Part shown: in pieces, positions 1 through 11,942 of the stretch
Numbering within the stretch: the first letter of the stretch is position 1
Layout: each line of letters begins with the position of its first letter
Assembly: GCF_040939455.1 (NCBI RefSeq)
Contig: NC_134111.1
Span: 59,910,501 to 59,974,500, forward strand
Reading direction: 5' to 3'
DNA length: 64,000 bases
From: Microcebus murinus
Taxonomy: Eukaryota > Chordata > Mammalia > Primates > Cheirogaleidae
Position numbers and translations under genes: made by a program
The notes under the pieces: generated by a model
Told to the model about the DNA's origin: nothing
What the model saw: the letters and a program-made list of their open reading frames with translations, nothing else
Databases searched by the model: none

Positions 1-194
1 CCAAAAAAATTCTTTTTAATATTTAAAGAGGGTGTGCTAGCTGACCAACAGATCTGATTAGAAGGAAAGATAATTAATTAAATCAATATGCATATAAAAT
101 ATATTTGGTTGGAGGGATTAGTAGGTATAAAAAATATAGTTTTGTATCTTAGAAATGTTTTTATGCCATGTTAGTATTGAAATGTTATAATTCA
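1..194. other. Unassigned AT-rich flank
   Basis: AT-rich sequence in which I see no gene or recognisable repeat. Its last 14 bases (181-194) form the left copy of the target-site duplication of the Alu that follows. Confidence 0.4.
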
Positions 195-527
195 GGCCAG
201 GCACAGTGGCTCACGCCTGTAATCCTAGCACTCTGGGAGGCTGAGGCGAGAGGATTGCTCAAGGTCAGGAGTTCGAAACCAGCCTGAGCAAGAGTGAGAC
301 CCCCGTCTCTACTAAAAATAGATAGAAATTAATTTGCCAACTAAAAATACATCGAAAAAATTAGCTGGGCATGGTGGCGCATGCCTGTCATCCCAACTAC
401 TTGGGAGACTGAGGCAGGAGAATGGCTTGAGCCCAGGAGTTAGAGGTTGCTGTGAGCTAGGCTGATGCCACAGCACTCTAGCCAGGGCAACACAGTGAGA
501 CTCTGTCTCAAAAAAAAAAAAAAAAAA
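195..527 (+). mobile_element. Alu SINE (strepsirrhine type), full length
   Basis: A dimeric 7SL-derived SINE. It begins GGCCAGGCACAGTGGCTCAC, shows the AGTTCGAAACCAGCCTGAGCA B-box region, the GCCAACTAAAAATA middle linker typical of lemur Alus, a right arm with GTGAGCTAGGCTGATGCCAC, and an 18-base poly(A) tail ending at 527. A 14-bp target-site duplication flanks it (181-194 AATGTTATAATTCA and 526-539 AATGTAATAACTCA, two mismatches), which fixes the ends. The mismatches suggest moderate age. Confidence 0.95.
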
Positions 528-772
528 TGTAATAACTCAGTGGATTTAGCAGCACATGACTTCATCAGTGATATGTATACAGATGAAATGAGGAATGGGG
601 TGTGAATATTCTACTTTCTTGAGACCATAAACATGAAGCAAGTCAAAGACATAATTGGAATAAGACCAAATGGGATAAAGACCTAGGCTAAAGATGGACT
701 ACACAGGCCCACTCCTAGTTTCTTTGGTGAAGAGACCTGTCTTTTCATGTTACAATGTTAAAAAGTTTTCGA

Positions 773-1390
773 GGATAACTGTGGTTTTTCAGATAATGGC
801 CTCCCAAAGATGTCCACACTCTAATACCCCAGATCCTGTGATGATGTTATGTAACATGTCATAAAGGACTTTGCAGATGTAATTAAGGGTATGAACCTTA
901 AAATAGGGAGATTATACTGGATTATCCAGGTGAGCCCAACATAATCACATGAGCAAAAAAGGAAGGTGGAAGTGTCAGAGACATGGAAGACAGAGGGGAC
1001 AATGAGGAGAGGAAGTCAGAGAGTCTCAGGAGGATTTAATGGCTCTGAGATTCAGGAGCCTGCGTGCAAGGACTAGAAAGAGGCCTCATGAGCCAAGGGT
1101 ATCTTCTGACAATAGCCATCCAGGAAATGGGGACCTTAGTCCTACAACTGCAGTAACTAGATTCTGCCAAAAAATGAAATGAGTTTGGAAATGGATTCAT
1201 CTCAGAGGCTCCCGATTGGAGCCCAGATTGCCAACATTTTGTAGCCCTGTAAAACCTAGGTCAGAGAAAGTATTGAGCCATTCAGACAGACTTCTTACCC
1301 ACAGACCTGTGAGAGAATAAGTTTGTATTGTTTTAAGCTGCTAAATTTGTGGTAATTTGTTAGGGCAGCAACAGAAAGTAATAAAAATAG
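773..1390 (+). mobile_element. Ancient LTR, MaLR (MLT1-like)
   Basis: A diverged relic carrying ordered phrases of a common mammalian MaLR LTR: CTCCCAAAGATGTCCACACT near 800, GGACTTTGCAGATGTAATTA near 868, a GGGAGATTATACTGGATTAT motif near 905, and a 3' end with a polyadenylation-like GAGAATAAGTTTGTATTG and GTGGTAATTTGTTAGGGCAG near 1350. No internal retroviral sequence adjoins it, so it looks like a solitary LTR. The family name is from memory; the class is more certain than the subfamily. Confidence 0.6.
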
Positions 1391-1394
1391 TAGC

Positions 1395-2014
1395 ATACAA
1401 TAAAATGCATAAATTGTAAGTACACATCTTGATAATTTTTTCTACTTCTTATAGTTCCATGTAACCACCACTCAAATCAAGATATACAATATTTTCAGAA
1501 CCTTAGAAAGCTCCCTCATGTTTTTTCCCAATACCCTCCTGCCTCTCCCAGAGGTAATTGCTATTCTAACTTTATTACCACAGATTAGTTTTGTCTGTTT
1601 TTGAACTTCATATAAAGGAATCATGTATGTACTCTTATGCCTTGCTTGTTTCAGTCATCATCATGTCTGTATGGTTTCCATGTTGTACATAGCAATAGTT
1701 TGTTCTTTTTTATTACTATGCAGTAATACGCACCTGCTATGCAGCTTTTTAAAATTGCTATCACTTGTATGAGTATAACACAACTTATTTATTCACTGTA
1801 CTACTGATGAATATTTGGGTTGTTTCTGATTTTTGATTATTATGAATAAAGCTTTAACAAACATTTTTATACATACATACCTTTTTGGTGGACATAAGTA
1901 CTCATTTCTCTTGGGCATATAGTAAGAAGGGAGTGGAATTATGGGGTTATATGATCGGTTTATCTTTGGTAGATATTGTCAAACAGAATCTGATCTTTGT
2001 TCTATACCAATTTT
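1395..2014 (-). mobile_element. Ancient L1 3' segment, antisense
   Basis: Reads as the reverse complement of an old L1 (L1MC-like) 3' end: ACCACTCAAATCAAGATATA, TTTTGAACTTCATATAAAGG, ATTCACTGTACTACTGATGA and GGAGTGGAATTATGGGGTTA occur in the expected order. Its most upstream L1 position (near 1975-2014, TTGTCAAACAG) is the same L1 point at which the plus-oriented segment 2020-3335 ends, so the two pieces appear to be one insertion with an inverted 5' half. Confidence 0.7.
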
Positions 2015-2019
2015 GGTCT

Positions 2020-3335
2020 GTCTTTTCTATACCAATGGAACAAAAGACAGCCCAAAAACAAATACACTAAGTTACAACAAACAAATCACTGAAATTTAGT
2101 GGGAAGAAGAAGGTGTATTCCGTAAACAATGTTGACTCAGTTAGATATCTATATGGGAAAAGAAATCTAACTTTGTTTTTTTAGCTCATAACATACACAA
2201 ATTATGGTTAATTGAACAATAGAACTAAGTCTAGAAGGAAAAAAAAAACCTAGCAAAGCTTCTAGAAGGAAATATAGGAGAATGTATTCATGACCTTGAG
2301 GTAGGCAAACATTTCTTCAATAGGACATAAAGCATAATCCATAAAAGAAATAGTTATACATGACTTCATTAATATTAAGAATATCTGTTTATTGAAGTTG
2401 ATGGGGTTCAGGACATGCTACCCCAAATTATGGCATGTTGGCCTTTGAGGAAATATCAGAAGCAGTCCATGGAAACTAGGAAGAATTCCTGTTGCCCTTT
2501 CTCCACAGAAACAGGCCATAAAACCTAGCTGAACTTCCCCTGAAAATAGATTGTAAGACCCTCATTCCAGAGGAGTCCTCTCTATACTCAGATGAAAGGT
2601 AGGTTCTTAGCTCTAAAGACACAGACACAGAGAATATGAACAAACAGGCCTTCCCAAATTTCTCCAGTTTATTACCAATAGATCATACCTCTTTCTGTCT
2701 GTCCAATCATGTTTGTTTCTCAACAAGTATACAATTTTTCATCAGACTTAGCATAAAATATATGCAGTTTTCTTTGGATCTTTACTAAAGGCTCCCATGT
2801 CAGATAAATCTTATGTTAAGTAAATTTGTATGCCTTACTGTTGTTAATCTGTATTGTGTTATAGGTGTCTTAGCCACAAACCTTGCAATGGGTGAGGAAA
2901 AGGTATTTTGTGTTTTCCCACCTACAAAATTGCATTATTAAGAGAGTGAAGAGGCAAATTCTTAGACTGACAGAAGATAGTTGAAATGTACATATTAAAC
3001 ATAAGATGTGTATCTAGAATATGTAAATAACTCCTGCAAATCTATAAGTAGCAGACAAATGGCTCAATAAAAAGAGCAAAAGGCTTAAATGGGCGTTTCA
3101 TATAAATGGATACCCAAAAGGCCAACAGCATATAGAAAGTGCTCAACACCATCAGTCCCCTGGAAGAGGAGATAGCATGCTGAGACACCGCCACACGACA
3201 TCAGAATGGCTAAAATTATAAAGACTGACAATACTGACAACACTGGTAACAAGAATACGGAGCAACTGCAGCTCTCATATGTTGCTCATGGGAGTTTGGA
3301 AAACTGTTTGGCAGTAACTACCAAAGTTAACCACA
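2020..3335 (+). mobile_element. Ancient L1 ORF2 segment (inverted 5' half), interrupted by an LTR
   Basis: Degenerate L1 ORF2-coding DNA read on the plus strand. It runs from ACCAATGGAACAAAAGACAG (2028) through CTTCTAGAAGGAAATATAGG (2258), then resumes at 2937 through ATTAAGAGAGTGAAGAGGCA, GAATGGCTAAAATTATAAAG (3204) and GGAAAACTGTTTGGCAGTAA (3298). No frame remains open. The 2399-2936 block is foreign to L1 and is annotated separately as an LTR inserted here. Confidence 0.7.
2399..2936 (+). mobile_element. Solo LTR (ERV1-like) inserted in the L1
   Basis: A 538-bp block that starts TGATGGGGTTCAGG and ends CCTACA, interrupting otherwise collinear L1 ORF2 sequence. The TG...CA termini, the CTACCCCAAATTATGGCATG opening and the 3' part (TTATGTTAAGTAAATTTGTA, GTTGTTAATCTGTATTGTG) resemble class I endogenous retroviral LTRs. 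Flanking four-base sequences (AAGT and AAAT) differ, so no clean target duplication remains. No viral coding region is present. The class is inferred from overall form; subfamily unknown. Confidence 0.5.
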
Positions 3336-5183
3336 TTAATATTTTAGTGAGTAAAGCCTCACCAGAGGAATAAAATTATTCCAAGAGTGGAGCTACATGA
3401 GGTTATGTGGACTATCTGCCTTAAGGAAATGACTGGGGTTGCAGCTGGGAGGTGTATATAAAAGAACTTAAAAGGTAAATAAAGGTATATGCTGGATCTG
3501 GATGCTTGAGAGAAACTTGGGCACTGTACAAGCTTGTTTCTTCAACTAGCAGGGCTACCACTAATATGAATAAATGAAATATATGTAAAACTATGTGGCC
3601 TCACTTGTCCAACTTTTCTCCTTTGCTGCACGACAAGAATCCAGAATTGGGAGAAGATCAGCAAGTGCTTTTGTGAGTCGTTGTGAACGATCCACCGCTG
3701 TGGCAGCCCCGTCCTCCTTTGCTCTTCTGCCTTTGCTCCTGCTGAAGACTTGGAAGCGGGAGGGGTTTGCGTTATCACCAAGGTTGCTAATAAATCATGT
3801 TTCAATAAAAATATGTGAAAGTTTTGCCAGATCAGTCTCACATTCCTCTTATATACTCCCGAAAATTATCAAAGATATTTTAAATTACTATGCAATGAAA
3901 ATGTTATAGCCGCCAGAGTTAACATTTTTCTTGCAAAACCAAGCTTTAGGTGTTTTAATTTTTAAGAAGACATTTCCAAAGCTAGGGTTACTTGCATAAC
4001 AGGATTTCTATCTCTTTTGTGTGTGTGCCCTCTATTAGGAGGCAATTCGTTCTTTCTTAGGACTGTTCCTCCTTCTATATTAACAAAAAAAAGTCTCTTT
4101 TTTGATGACTGAGAAGAGCCCAGAGACCTGAGGACAGCATCTGTAGCTGCTACCAACACATATTCTGTTCCTGGTTTCTATGCTGTTGATACATACCACC
4201 ATTGCCCTAATTCTTTCTTGTCCATCACTTGCTTTTGTCTTGTTATAGAAAAAACTGGAAGCATTTTAATGTTGAAGACCTTTGGTTTTCCCCCACGTCC
4301 ATTCCTTCTATGATATAGATGAATATAAACTCTCATACTTTTTTGTTCTTTATTGGCCAAAGGAAAGTAAACAACTTGATTGTGTTCAGAGCCTGTCTCA
4401 TGCCTCATTAGGTACTAGGGGGAAGCAGACAGCAACAGCATTACACAGCTCTGCAGAAACATCTGATTTATTTTTATGAGCAAGTTATAGTCTTTAAGAC
4501 ATGAGCACCAAAGTCACAAGTGGTGCCATATACATCATAAAAATGAAAGATGTTTTCTTATATGTCATGAAATAACCCATGCATGTAATTCCTTTGAGGG
4601 GGAAAAATAAATAGTCTCTTAGAACAAAATGATTTTTTAAAACCATGTTATACAGTTGTCTTTCCAAAATTGAATGATTTGGTTGCCTTGGCAAAAATTT
4701 AAAAGCACAAAACCATCCACATCTACATCTCAGCAGAGTGTGTAAGTTCAAATTTTCCTGGCATAACGTGTGATCTTTTCATCCTATTCTGATAGAAAAG
4801 CTTCTCCATTTGGAAGGCTGCACCTGTTTCTCTCTCAGAGCAAAGTTATTTTGTTTAGACATGTATGTCGTTAAATGATTTCACCGATGATGAATGGGTA
4901 CAATCAAACATCTTCTCCATAGCAAAAGGGCTGGGTGGATGAAGTTAGCATTTGTAGACCTGAGATTAAGTAAGTATAGGATGCCATTTGGATTTATGAA
5001 ACAATTATAATCATCTTACATTCTGCAATGTTTTACCACTTACAGCTTTGTCTTGATAAGCATGACAGTTAGTTTTCAGTCACTATATATCGGACAAGAA
5101 GACCACGTCAGAAGTTAATTTATGTGGCTATTAAATATCAAAAAATTAAGGTTAAAATTCAGTTTTCCTACAGTATACAGTAT
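3336..5183. other. No gene or clear repeat recognised
   Basis: About 1.85 kb. The short overlapping open frames near 3542-3909, on opposite strands, have no recognisable protein features. The stretch 3600-3770 is locally richer in GC (GCTGCACGACAAGAATCCAG) and may be an old LTR relic, but I cannot name it. Confidence 0.4.
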
Positions 5184-5196
5184 AGTCCTTGTGATC

Positions 5197-5530
5197 TTTT
5201 TTTTTTTTTTTTTGAGACAGCCTCTCGCTTTGTTGCCCAGGCTAGAGTGAGTGCCGTGGCGTTAGCCTAGCTCACAGCAACCTCAAACTCCTGGGCTCAA
5301 GTGATCCTCTTGCCTCAGCCTCCCGAGTAGCTGGGACTACCGGCATGCACCACCATGCCCGGCTAATTTTTTCTATATATATTAGTTGGCCAATTAATTT
5401 CTTTCTATTTATAGTAGAGATGGGGTCTCGCTCTTGCTCAGGCTGGTTTTGAACTCCTGACCTTGAGCAATCCACCCGCCTCGGCCTCCCAGAGTGCTAG
5501 GATTACAGGTGTGAGCCACTGCGCCTGGCC
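5197..5530 (-). mobile_element. Alu SINE (strepsirrhine type), full length, perfect TSD
   Basis: Minus-oriented Alu: poly(T) 5197-5213 on the plus strand, then GAGACAGCCTCTCGCTTTGT, the lemur-type linker TTAGTTGGCCAATTAATTTC, and the 5' end CACTGCGCCTGGCC at 5530. A perfect 16-bp target-site duplication (AGTCCTTGTGATCTTT at 5184-5199 and 5531-5546) flanks it. The intact duplication implies a comparatively recent insertion. Confidence 0.97.
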
Positions 5531-5571
5531 AGTCCTTGTGATCTTTACTGTGTGATCTCTTTACTGAACAT

Positions 5572-5760
5572 AAGATGTCTTCTTGGCTAATTTCCAAAGG
5601 TTTTCCTTAGGTGCTACCTGCTCACCTGAAGCCCAACACAATTATCACCTTCTCCATAAAACTAACTTTCCCTTCTGACTTTTCCTTTTCTGCTTATGGT
5701 AGTTCATTTCTTACTGTTTTCTCCATCAAGGCTCAATCTCTAATCAATTTTAGTGGTTTA
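5572..5760 (+). mobile_element. L2 LINE fragment
   Basis: Old L2 3'-region sequence containing CACCTGAAGCCCAACACAAT, ACTTTCCCTTCTGACTTTTC and TATGGTAGTTCATTTCTTAC. A copy of the same L2 interval lies in reverse orientation at about 6840-7013, so the two blocks form an inverted repeat 1.1 kb apart. Family assigned by resemblance to the mammalian L2 3' consensus. Confidence 0.6.
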
Positions 5761-6339
5761 TAATTGCATTTCCAAAAGGCTTTGAGGAAGACTGTTCCTT
5801 GATGGCTTTATGTATAATGAAAGCATCAAACCCAGAGCTGAGCATTAAAGGCCCTGAATTCTAATCTTGGCTCTTTTAATTCAGGAACCATGGTACCTGC
5901 AACTGATGTCTTACTCAGCAATCAGCAAAATATTTCTTAGGGCTCTACAAAATGCAAAGCATGATATCAGGCACTATGCATCAACAGGTAGGAAAAGTTG
6001 TTTCTTTTCAAGGAACTTACAGTCTGCTTCTGGAAACATGGTTTATTGAAAAGCTTCAATTTACAATGACATTATAGTATCATATGAGTCATTGCATCTT
6101 TAAAGCTGATATCGCTTTTAGTCCGTCCCTCTTTATTCTCTTTCAGTGAGAACTCAAACTTGGAGAGTTAAAATGACTTGCAATGAGGATTCTAAGGCAG
6201 CTTAATAGTAGAATTATGCTTAAACCTGAGAGCTTTTGTGTCTGGTTGAGTGTTTTTCTGCTTTGGTATTCTAAACTGCCACGGTTTTGGGAAGCCTATT
6301 AGCGCATTCTGTTCCAAGAAGGAAAAGTCACTGTATTCT

Positions 6340-6659
6340 GAGAAAAGGCCATGGAGGATTTAGGTAATGGGTGTGGGAAGGGCTTTCCGAGGGGACCAGA
6401 TAGGACAAATTAGCACATCAGGGATTGGATAAATATGAATAAGGCAGGTACCTTCTCCTGTTGGAAAGTTTTGGGAGGTAAGGCTTGGAAATAAAACTAA
6501 TGAGTAAAACATTTCAGGGAGATTCATTTCGTAGAGGAGAGCAGGATTGATTGTAATGTGTGAGAAACTAAAATAAGAAGGTCAAGTAGGAGGTTATTGA
6601 AGCAGTTTAGATATTAATTATAAGAGCTCAATGGAGATAGTAGTTGTGGAAAGGTAAAG
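6340..6659 (-). mobile_element. L2 LINE fragment, part 1
   Basis: Purine-rich diverged sequence with phrases such as GAGGTTATTGAAGCAGTTTA and GATATTAATTATAAGAGCTC, which resemble the reverse complement of the L2 3' region. It is continuous with 6746-7140 once the small L1 tail at 6660-6745 is removed. Confidence 0.5.
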
Positions 6660-6745
6660 AAAAATATACACTATACAATATATACATGTAATGAAATTCA
6701 ATTTGTACCCCCTAAATCTATTAAAATAAAAAATAATTTAAAAAA
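6660..6745 (+). mobile_element. Very short L1 3'-end insertion
   Basis: An 86-bp insertion with the L1 3' terminal look (TACATGTAATGAAATTCAAT, TTGTACCCCCTAAATCTATT, then an A-rich tail). Near-identical 11-bp flanks, GAAAGGTAAAG (6649-6659) and GAAAGGTACAG (6746-6756), mark a target-site duplication. It is an extreme 5' truncation. Confidence 0.6.
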
Positions 6746-7140
6746 GAAAGGTACAGATGGGAGAACTCTTGAAGGAAGGCTGAATAGGAATTAATGATGA
6801 CTTGGATTAAGGAGGTGAAAGAGAAGGTGCCGACCAAGGAGACTGAAGTTTGAGACTCTGTAGGGAAAACAATGAGAAGTGAACTACCATGAGCAGAAAA
6901 GGGAAAGTCAGAAGGGAAGCTAGTTTTGAAGGGAAGGTGATAATTGTGTTGGGCTTCAGGTGAACAGGTAGTACCTGAGTGGAAACCTTTGGAAAGTAGC
7001 CAGGAAGACATCTTAGGTTCAGTAAGGAGATCACGAGCTAAAGATTACAGGTCTGGGAATTAACTGCATAAAAAAGTGACAGTTGAGGTATGACAGTGGA
7101 GTCAAAGTTCTGAGGACTGGAGAAGAGTGGGAGAGCTTTG
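6746..7140 (-). mobile_element. L2 LINE fragment, part 2
   Basis: Reverse complement of the L2 interval also seen at 5572-5760; compare GTGAACTACCATGAGCAGAA and GATAATTGTGTTGGGCTTCA with the plus copy. Its open frames on the minus strand are non-coding relics of the LINE. Confidence 0.6.
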
Positions 7141-10100
7141 GGAAACATCTCTAGGAGCAGAACAGCAGGGGAGGGGGGTAGTCAGTGCAGGCAGTCTAGG
7201 CCTTGGAGGGTCAGTCAGGGTGGCTGGGGAAATAGGAAAATCAGAAAAGTGTAAGAAGAGAATCACTTTCAAAAAGTGGGAGGTGGCTAATTTTAACAAC
7301 TACATTTAAACAATTTTTTGTTGAAAGAGTATTAGAGAGATGCAATAATCCTTGTGGAATGGGCCCAGGAGATCTATTCAATTTTGTTCCCCAATCATGT
7401 AGGAATGTGTGAGTAGAAGATATTCCTAGAGCTTGTTCAGAGCATGGTTTTCCATATTTCCTGAAAAATAAATAAACAAATCCTAGAAAGTCCACACAAC
7501 TTGGCCAAATAACCTTAAATAGACATATAAAAATCACTTATTCTTTGTGAAAATATCAATTTCCCTTTGATTGGTTTCATTTTCATTTTTTATGGTGTTA
7601 AATTTTCACTGTTATTTTGTTTAAACAGAATTCCTAATAAGAGTGTAAATGAATTGGATGAATGTTTTTTAATTTCTCTGGAAAGTATCATCTGAAAGAT
7701 AAAATAAATAGATTTTGACAAATAGACAGAAGAGATTTATTTTCAGAGAAGACTGACTTAGAAATTCTAATTAAGATGATTTGAAGCACTGGATCTTTAT
7801 TTCCTAAATCAGTTTGGAAAAAAGAAAGAGAAGAGTCTTTAAAATTAGTATAGTTTTTTTTTTAAATTGGTGAGAGTAGAGAGAGGTGTGAATTATATTA
7901 TAGCTTTAGATGTGTGAAGATTTTAATAAGAAGTTTAGTAGGTTTACTGTGAACTCTTGACATTCAAAGTTAACATAATTTCATTTTCTTTTTTTATGTC
8001 TGTTATTAGAACATACTTAGAATTAATTTCGAAAACTTAGTTTGCCTTAGAGCTTCCTACTGCTTTTTACATGTCTTCATAGCTACTGTCAAATGATAGA
8101 AAAATATTTTCCATATAAATTATCTTAGAGATCATAATATAAGTCAATATAAATTATGTTTATTTTTTTCATATATAAATAACTTCTTAAATTTTATGAA
8201 ATGCTTGTCAAGGCTGAAAAAAAACTTGGCAAGATTTTTAAAGATAACATCTAAAAATTTTTTAAGCTCAGATATATTTATCAAATATTTTGTTCCATTT
8301 TGATTCATATTAAAATTATTTTTACATTGCTGATGTAAAACTTTTGGGGGTGATGAGGTTTAATGAATGTTATTAAGTGCTTTAATTTTTTTGGGATATA
8401 GTTTGTGCAATAGATAAACAGATCTATCACAAATTTGAAACCTAGCTTTCCAATGGTAACCTTTTACTTTTATATTGCCACATTTTTTTCCTCCAAGGAT
8501 TTCTTAATTCTCTATCCTAGAGCATGCTGCATCTATATTTTTTTCTAAATGAAAATGGAAATAAGTCAACAGTGAGGATGTTCAGAAAGATCCAAATTTG
8601 GGCAGTAATGTTTAATTGTACACATATTTATTGTCTGTACAGCAAACATAGAGGAAGATTGACATATAATATTTTACAATATCACTGAACATGGAATTCC
8701 AATATGAGGTTACTTTGTAGCTTCTTTTGGCAACCAAAAGATTTTGGATTTCATTGTATATGAATTGCGAGTAATAATTCTGGGTAGATAAAAGGCAGCT
8801 GGGAGTTAAGAATATTTAAAAAGGAAGTAAAGCTTATGGCAGAAAAGAAACATAGATTTTTATAACAACTGGGAAAGTTATTGTAAGATTGGAAAGTTCC
8901 CAGCAACCTCTAGGAGGAGGAGGAGAGCTGATCGATTGAGGCCTCAGGAGCTCAGGATTGGGGTCTGAAAATTGGAGAGACTAGGGGGCTGGAGGTGGGG
9001 CCATGGGGGTCAATTCTGAGTCATAAAATTGAAAAGGTGATGCTCATTTAGATGTAGTGACAGAAAAAAAATTAGATGTTTTGAAGTATTTATGTTATCT
9101 GTAACAAAGCAAAAGTAACTTGTAAGCATGTCATTAATACTGAGGAAAGGTGGGGAGAGAGGGAGCTCCTAAAAACTTCTAGCATGTAAAGATATTTCTA
9201 TTATTACAGATTTAGGTGTATAAAATTCATGATTAATATCTTTAATGTACTCTTTTTATTATTTTGTTCTACAAGTGTAAAAGTATGTTTTAGGCTTCTC
9301 ATATATTTAGTTATGACATAATTTCCCCAACTCTGTTCTTCTCTTATGGTTTCAGTTTATTGACTGTAAATTATGCCACAGGGATTTTTCTGGGCCCGAA
9401 CTACTGAGGTTTGGGGAAAACTATTATATGTCTGAAATAAAATAGGCATAAGTTTGTATAACAGGATTTTAAACAGTAAAACTGAACATACATAAAAAAA
9501 TTTAGGATGAGTTCTGGTAGGCATAAAATCAATACACTGCAAAGTGGACATGTCTAACCTACTAATAAACTTTCAAAATTAAAATTCCCACCTATTAGAC
9601 ATTGGGACAATCGCCCTCCTCCCAAGATCAAAGTCTCATCTTAAAAACTGAAATTCTCTGCAAACAGCCTGAAATAAGCTCCTCTAAGTCTTGGAATATA
9701 ACGGTGATGGTAAAGGTGTCCTGATATAACCCTGAGTCTCAGGATTCGCCAGCCCTTGAATACAGCTGATCTCATATTAATATCCAAATTAATTGGGATT
9801 CTAAAGCTCTGAGTTACCTCTCAAAACCTCCTCAAATAGCACTGAGGGATGCTTTGGGATGCAGTGTACTCAGATACAAGTACGCCCATGTTTTCCACTT
9901 TGGCTTACTCAGCCATAAGCCCTGGCACAGCTGCTGCTGCTAATGCCCATTGTGGGATTGTCACGGACTCTGATGGAGGTCCATCTTTCCACGTTGCCAA
10001 TATCACCAGTATTCTCTTTCCTTACATACTCTCAGGTTTTAGCCTAAATGAATGGAATGAATTCACTGACCCTTCCCCACAACTGAGTGAGGATCCTCTG

Positions 10101-10554
10101 GTCTATGCCCCCATAGCACTCTGTACTTCTTTCTTGCATACTTGAACATTTGTAATTATTTAAGTGATTTCAGTATTTCTTCAATTTTAAGACATATCCT
10201 GCCACAACATTTTTAACACTTTAAATTTGTGATGTTACAATTAAAAAAATCATTTTATGTAATAATTTTCTTTTTATCATAGAAGAGTTATTGAAATAAT
10301 GGTGTCTCATGATTGGAGAGCATCTTGCAATTTGTTTCAAATCCTTTGGGAATGTGATAGGGCAAGAATTTATTAATTGCTTGTTCTTTTAAGTTCAGCT
10401 TTATTTTTGGCATTTAGGATGAAGGAAATTTCCCCATTAAATTATGGCTGATTTTGCTTATAAAAATTGGTATGCAATTGTTAAGGTACAAACTTCAGAG
10501 TTAGACCTGGTTCTTGTCTTAGTCATGACAATTGAAAAAAATGTACTATTTGAA
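7141..10554. other. Mostly unique AT-rich DNA, nothing recognised
   Basis: About 3.4 kb without a recognisable gene. Short frames (for example 9849-10145, 98 codons) have no domain, signal peptide or family resemblance I know. A purine-rich patch at 8915-9005 (AGGAGGAGGAGAGCTG) may be an old LTR or simple-sequence relic. Confidence 0.4.
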
Positions 10555-10695
10555 TATATATGTTTTTGTCTCTCTTCCCTGCTGGCCTGTAAACTCCAAG
10601 AGAGCTGGGGAAAGCTCTCTTGTTTATCCCTCTCCAGCAGCAAGCACAGCACCCTGCAGGTAGCAAAAGCTCAATAAATATTGTACTGATTGGAC
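10555..10695 (+). mobile_element. L2 LINE 3' end
   Basis: Shows the characteristic L2 tail order: CTGTAAACTCCAAGAGAGCT, then AGCAAGCACAGCACCCTGCA, then AAAAGCTCAATAAATATTGT. This is the last ~140 bp of an old L2. Confidence 0.7.
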
Positions 10696-11942
10696 TTTTG
10701 ACTTGCTCACTCCTCATTTGATCCTAATTACACTTTAAGGTAGATAATTAATTACCTAAAGACAGGAACAACTCATTTAGTCAATGAAATTCATTGCATG
10801 CCCACTGGTCACTGTGTGAGATGGTGGAGCTATGTATAGCAATGACAGGAGTTCCTGTCACAGTTAAGTGTAACCAGTAATCTCAATAATATGGGGCAAG
10901 TGCTTTAATAGAGGCATGTATGAAATGATATAGCAGCATGGAGGGGTATGAGTGACTCCCTGGAGGAGAATAGGAAAGCTTGACAGAATAGGGAGCATTG
11001 CAGCTGGGCCTAAAAGAATGAGTAACTATTTAATAAATTCATACCAATCACATTTCCAAAAGGGTTTGAAGCAAATTGCAAAATACATGCAATGCAACAA
11101 AGTAAGCAATGCAGAGAGGAATCAGTATGAATAGAAAATAAAGTTAGAATAATAAGGTGGAGTCAGAGGGAGACTTTGCAAAACTAGATGCCATAAAGAC
11201 CTACACAGAAGGTCTTCAGTCCTGCACCATTACCCTTTCTATGCACTTGATATTTGTAACCAGGGGATTCAGGGAATAGTAAGGCAATCTATTTTCCATA
11301 ATGAATGTAGTGGTTCTATGCAGAATGGATTGAGAATGGTGATGGTGGGGAACAAGACTAGGTTTAAGAAAGCTTGGGTGTAAGGTAATTAGGAACAATT
11401 TGGGATAGATCAATTGTGGGTGATGAGGATCTGAACTGTAGTTGAGGCAATGACAGGACCATGATGGAGGAGGTTTTGATTATAGGAAATAAGAATTGCT
11501 TTTATTTCTGTTTTATGTCAATGGCAATACATTTTTGTTGTCGTTGTTCAGTAGGTATTGCTAGGGAACCATAGATCTGGTGACATGCGTTCTATGCTTT
11601 GGGTTATAGCCTCTGACAGTTACCACATCAGTCAAAACTGAGTATGATGTGCTAGGTTCATCTGGAGGCTGCGCTTAGGGAAGGTGACATTTCTCAAAGT
11701 AATGAACTTTGAGTTCTATTAGACAATCACGTATCTGCTTTGATCCCTTAAAATAGATGAATAATTTGGCTTCATCTCTGAAATTATAGGAGGTACACAC
11801 ACCTTTAGTTTGTAATTACTGAGAAGCTATGACCTGGTGATATTAAAATTTACAGTTGTAATTTAACTTTTAATAACTTGTTCAGACCTAAGCAGACATC
11901 TCTTAAGGGAAAGGAAAACATAGATACTGACTATCAGGAATT
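10696..11942. other. Unassigned, with possible weak L2 relic
   Basis: No gene seen. The interval 10780-11060 has phrases like TTGCAGCTGGGCCTAAAAGA that resemble the reverse complement of L2, but divergence is too high to be sure. Confidence 0.35.

Noticed and set aside
9849..10145. 98-codon frame with fairly even amino-acid composition
   Set aside because: No family, signal peptide, splice sites or Kozak support could be seen; chance frame length in non-coding DNA.
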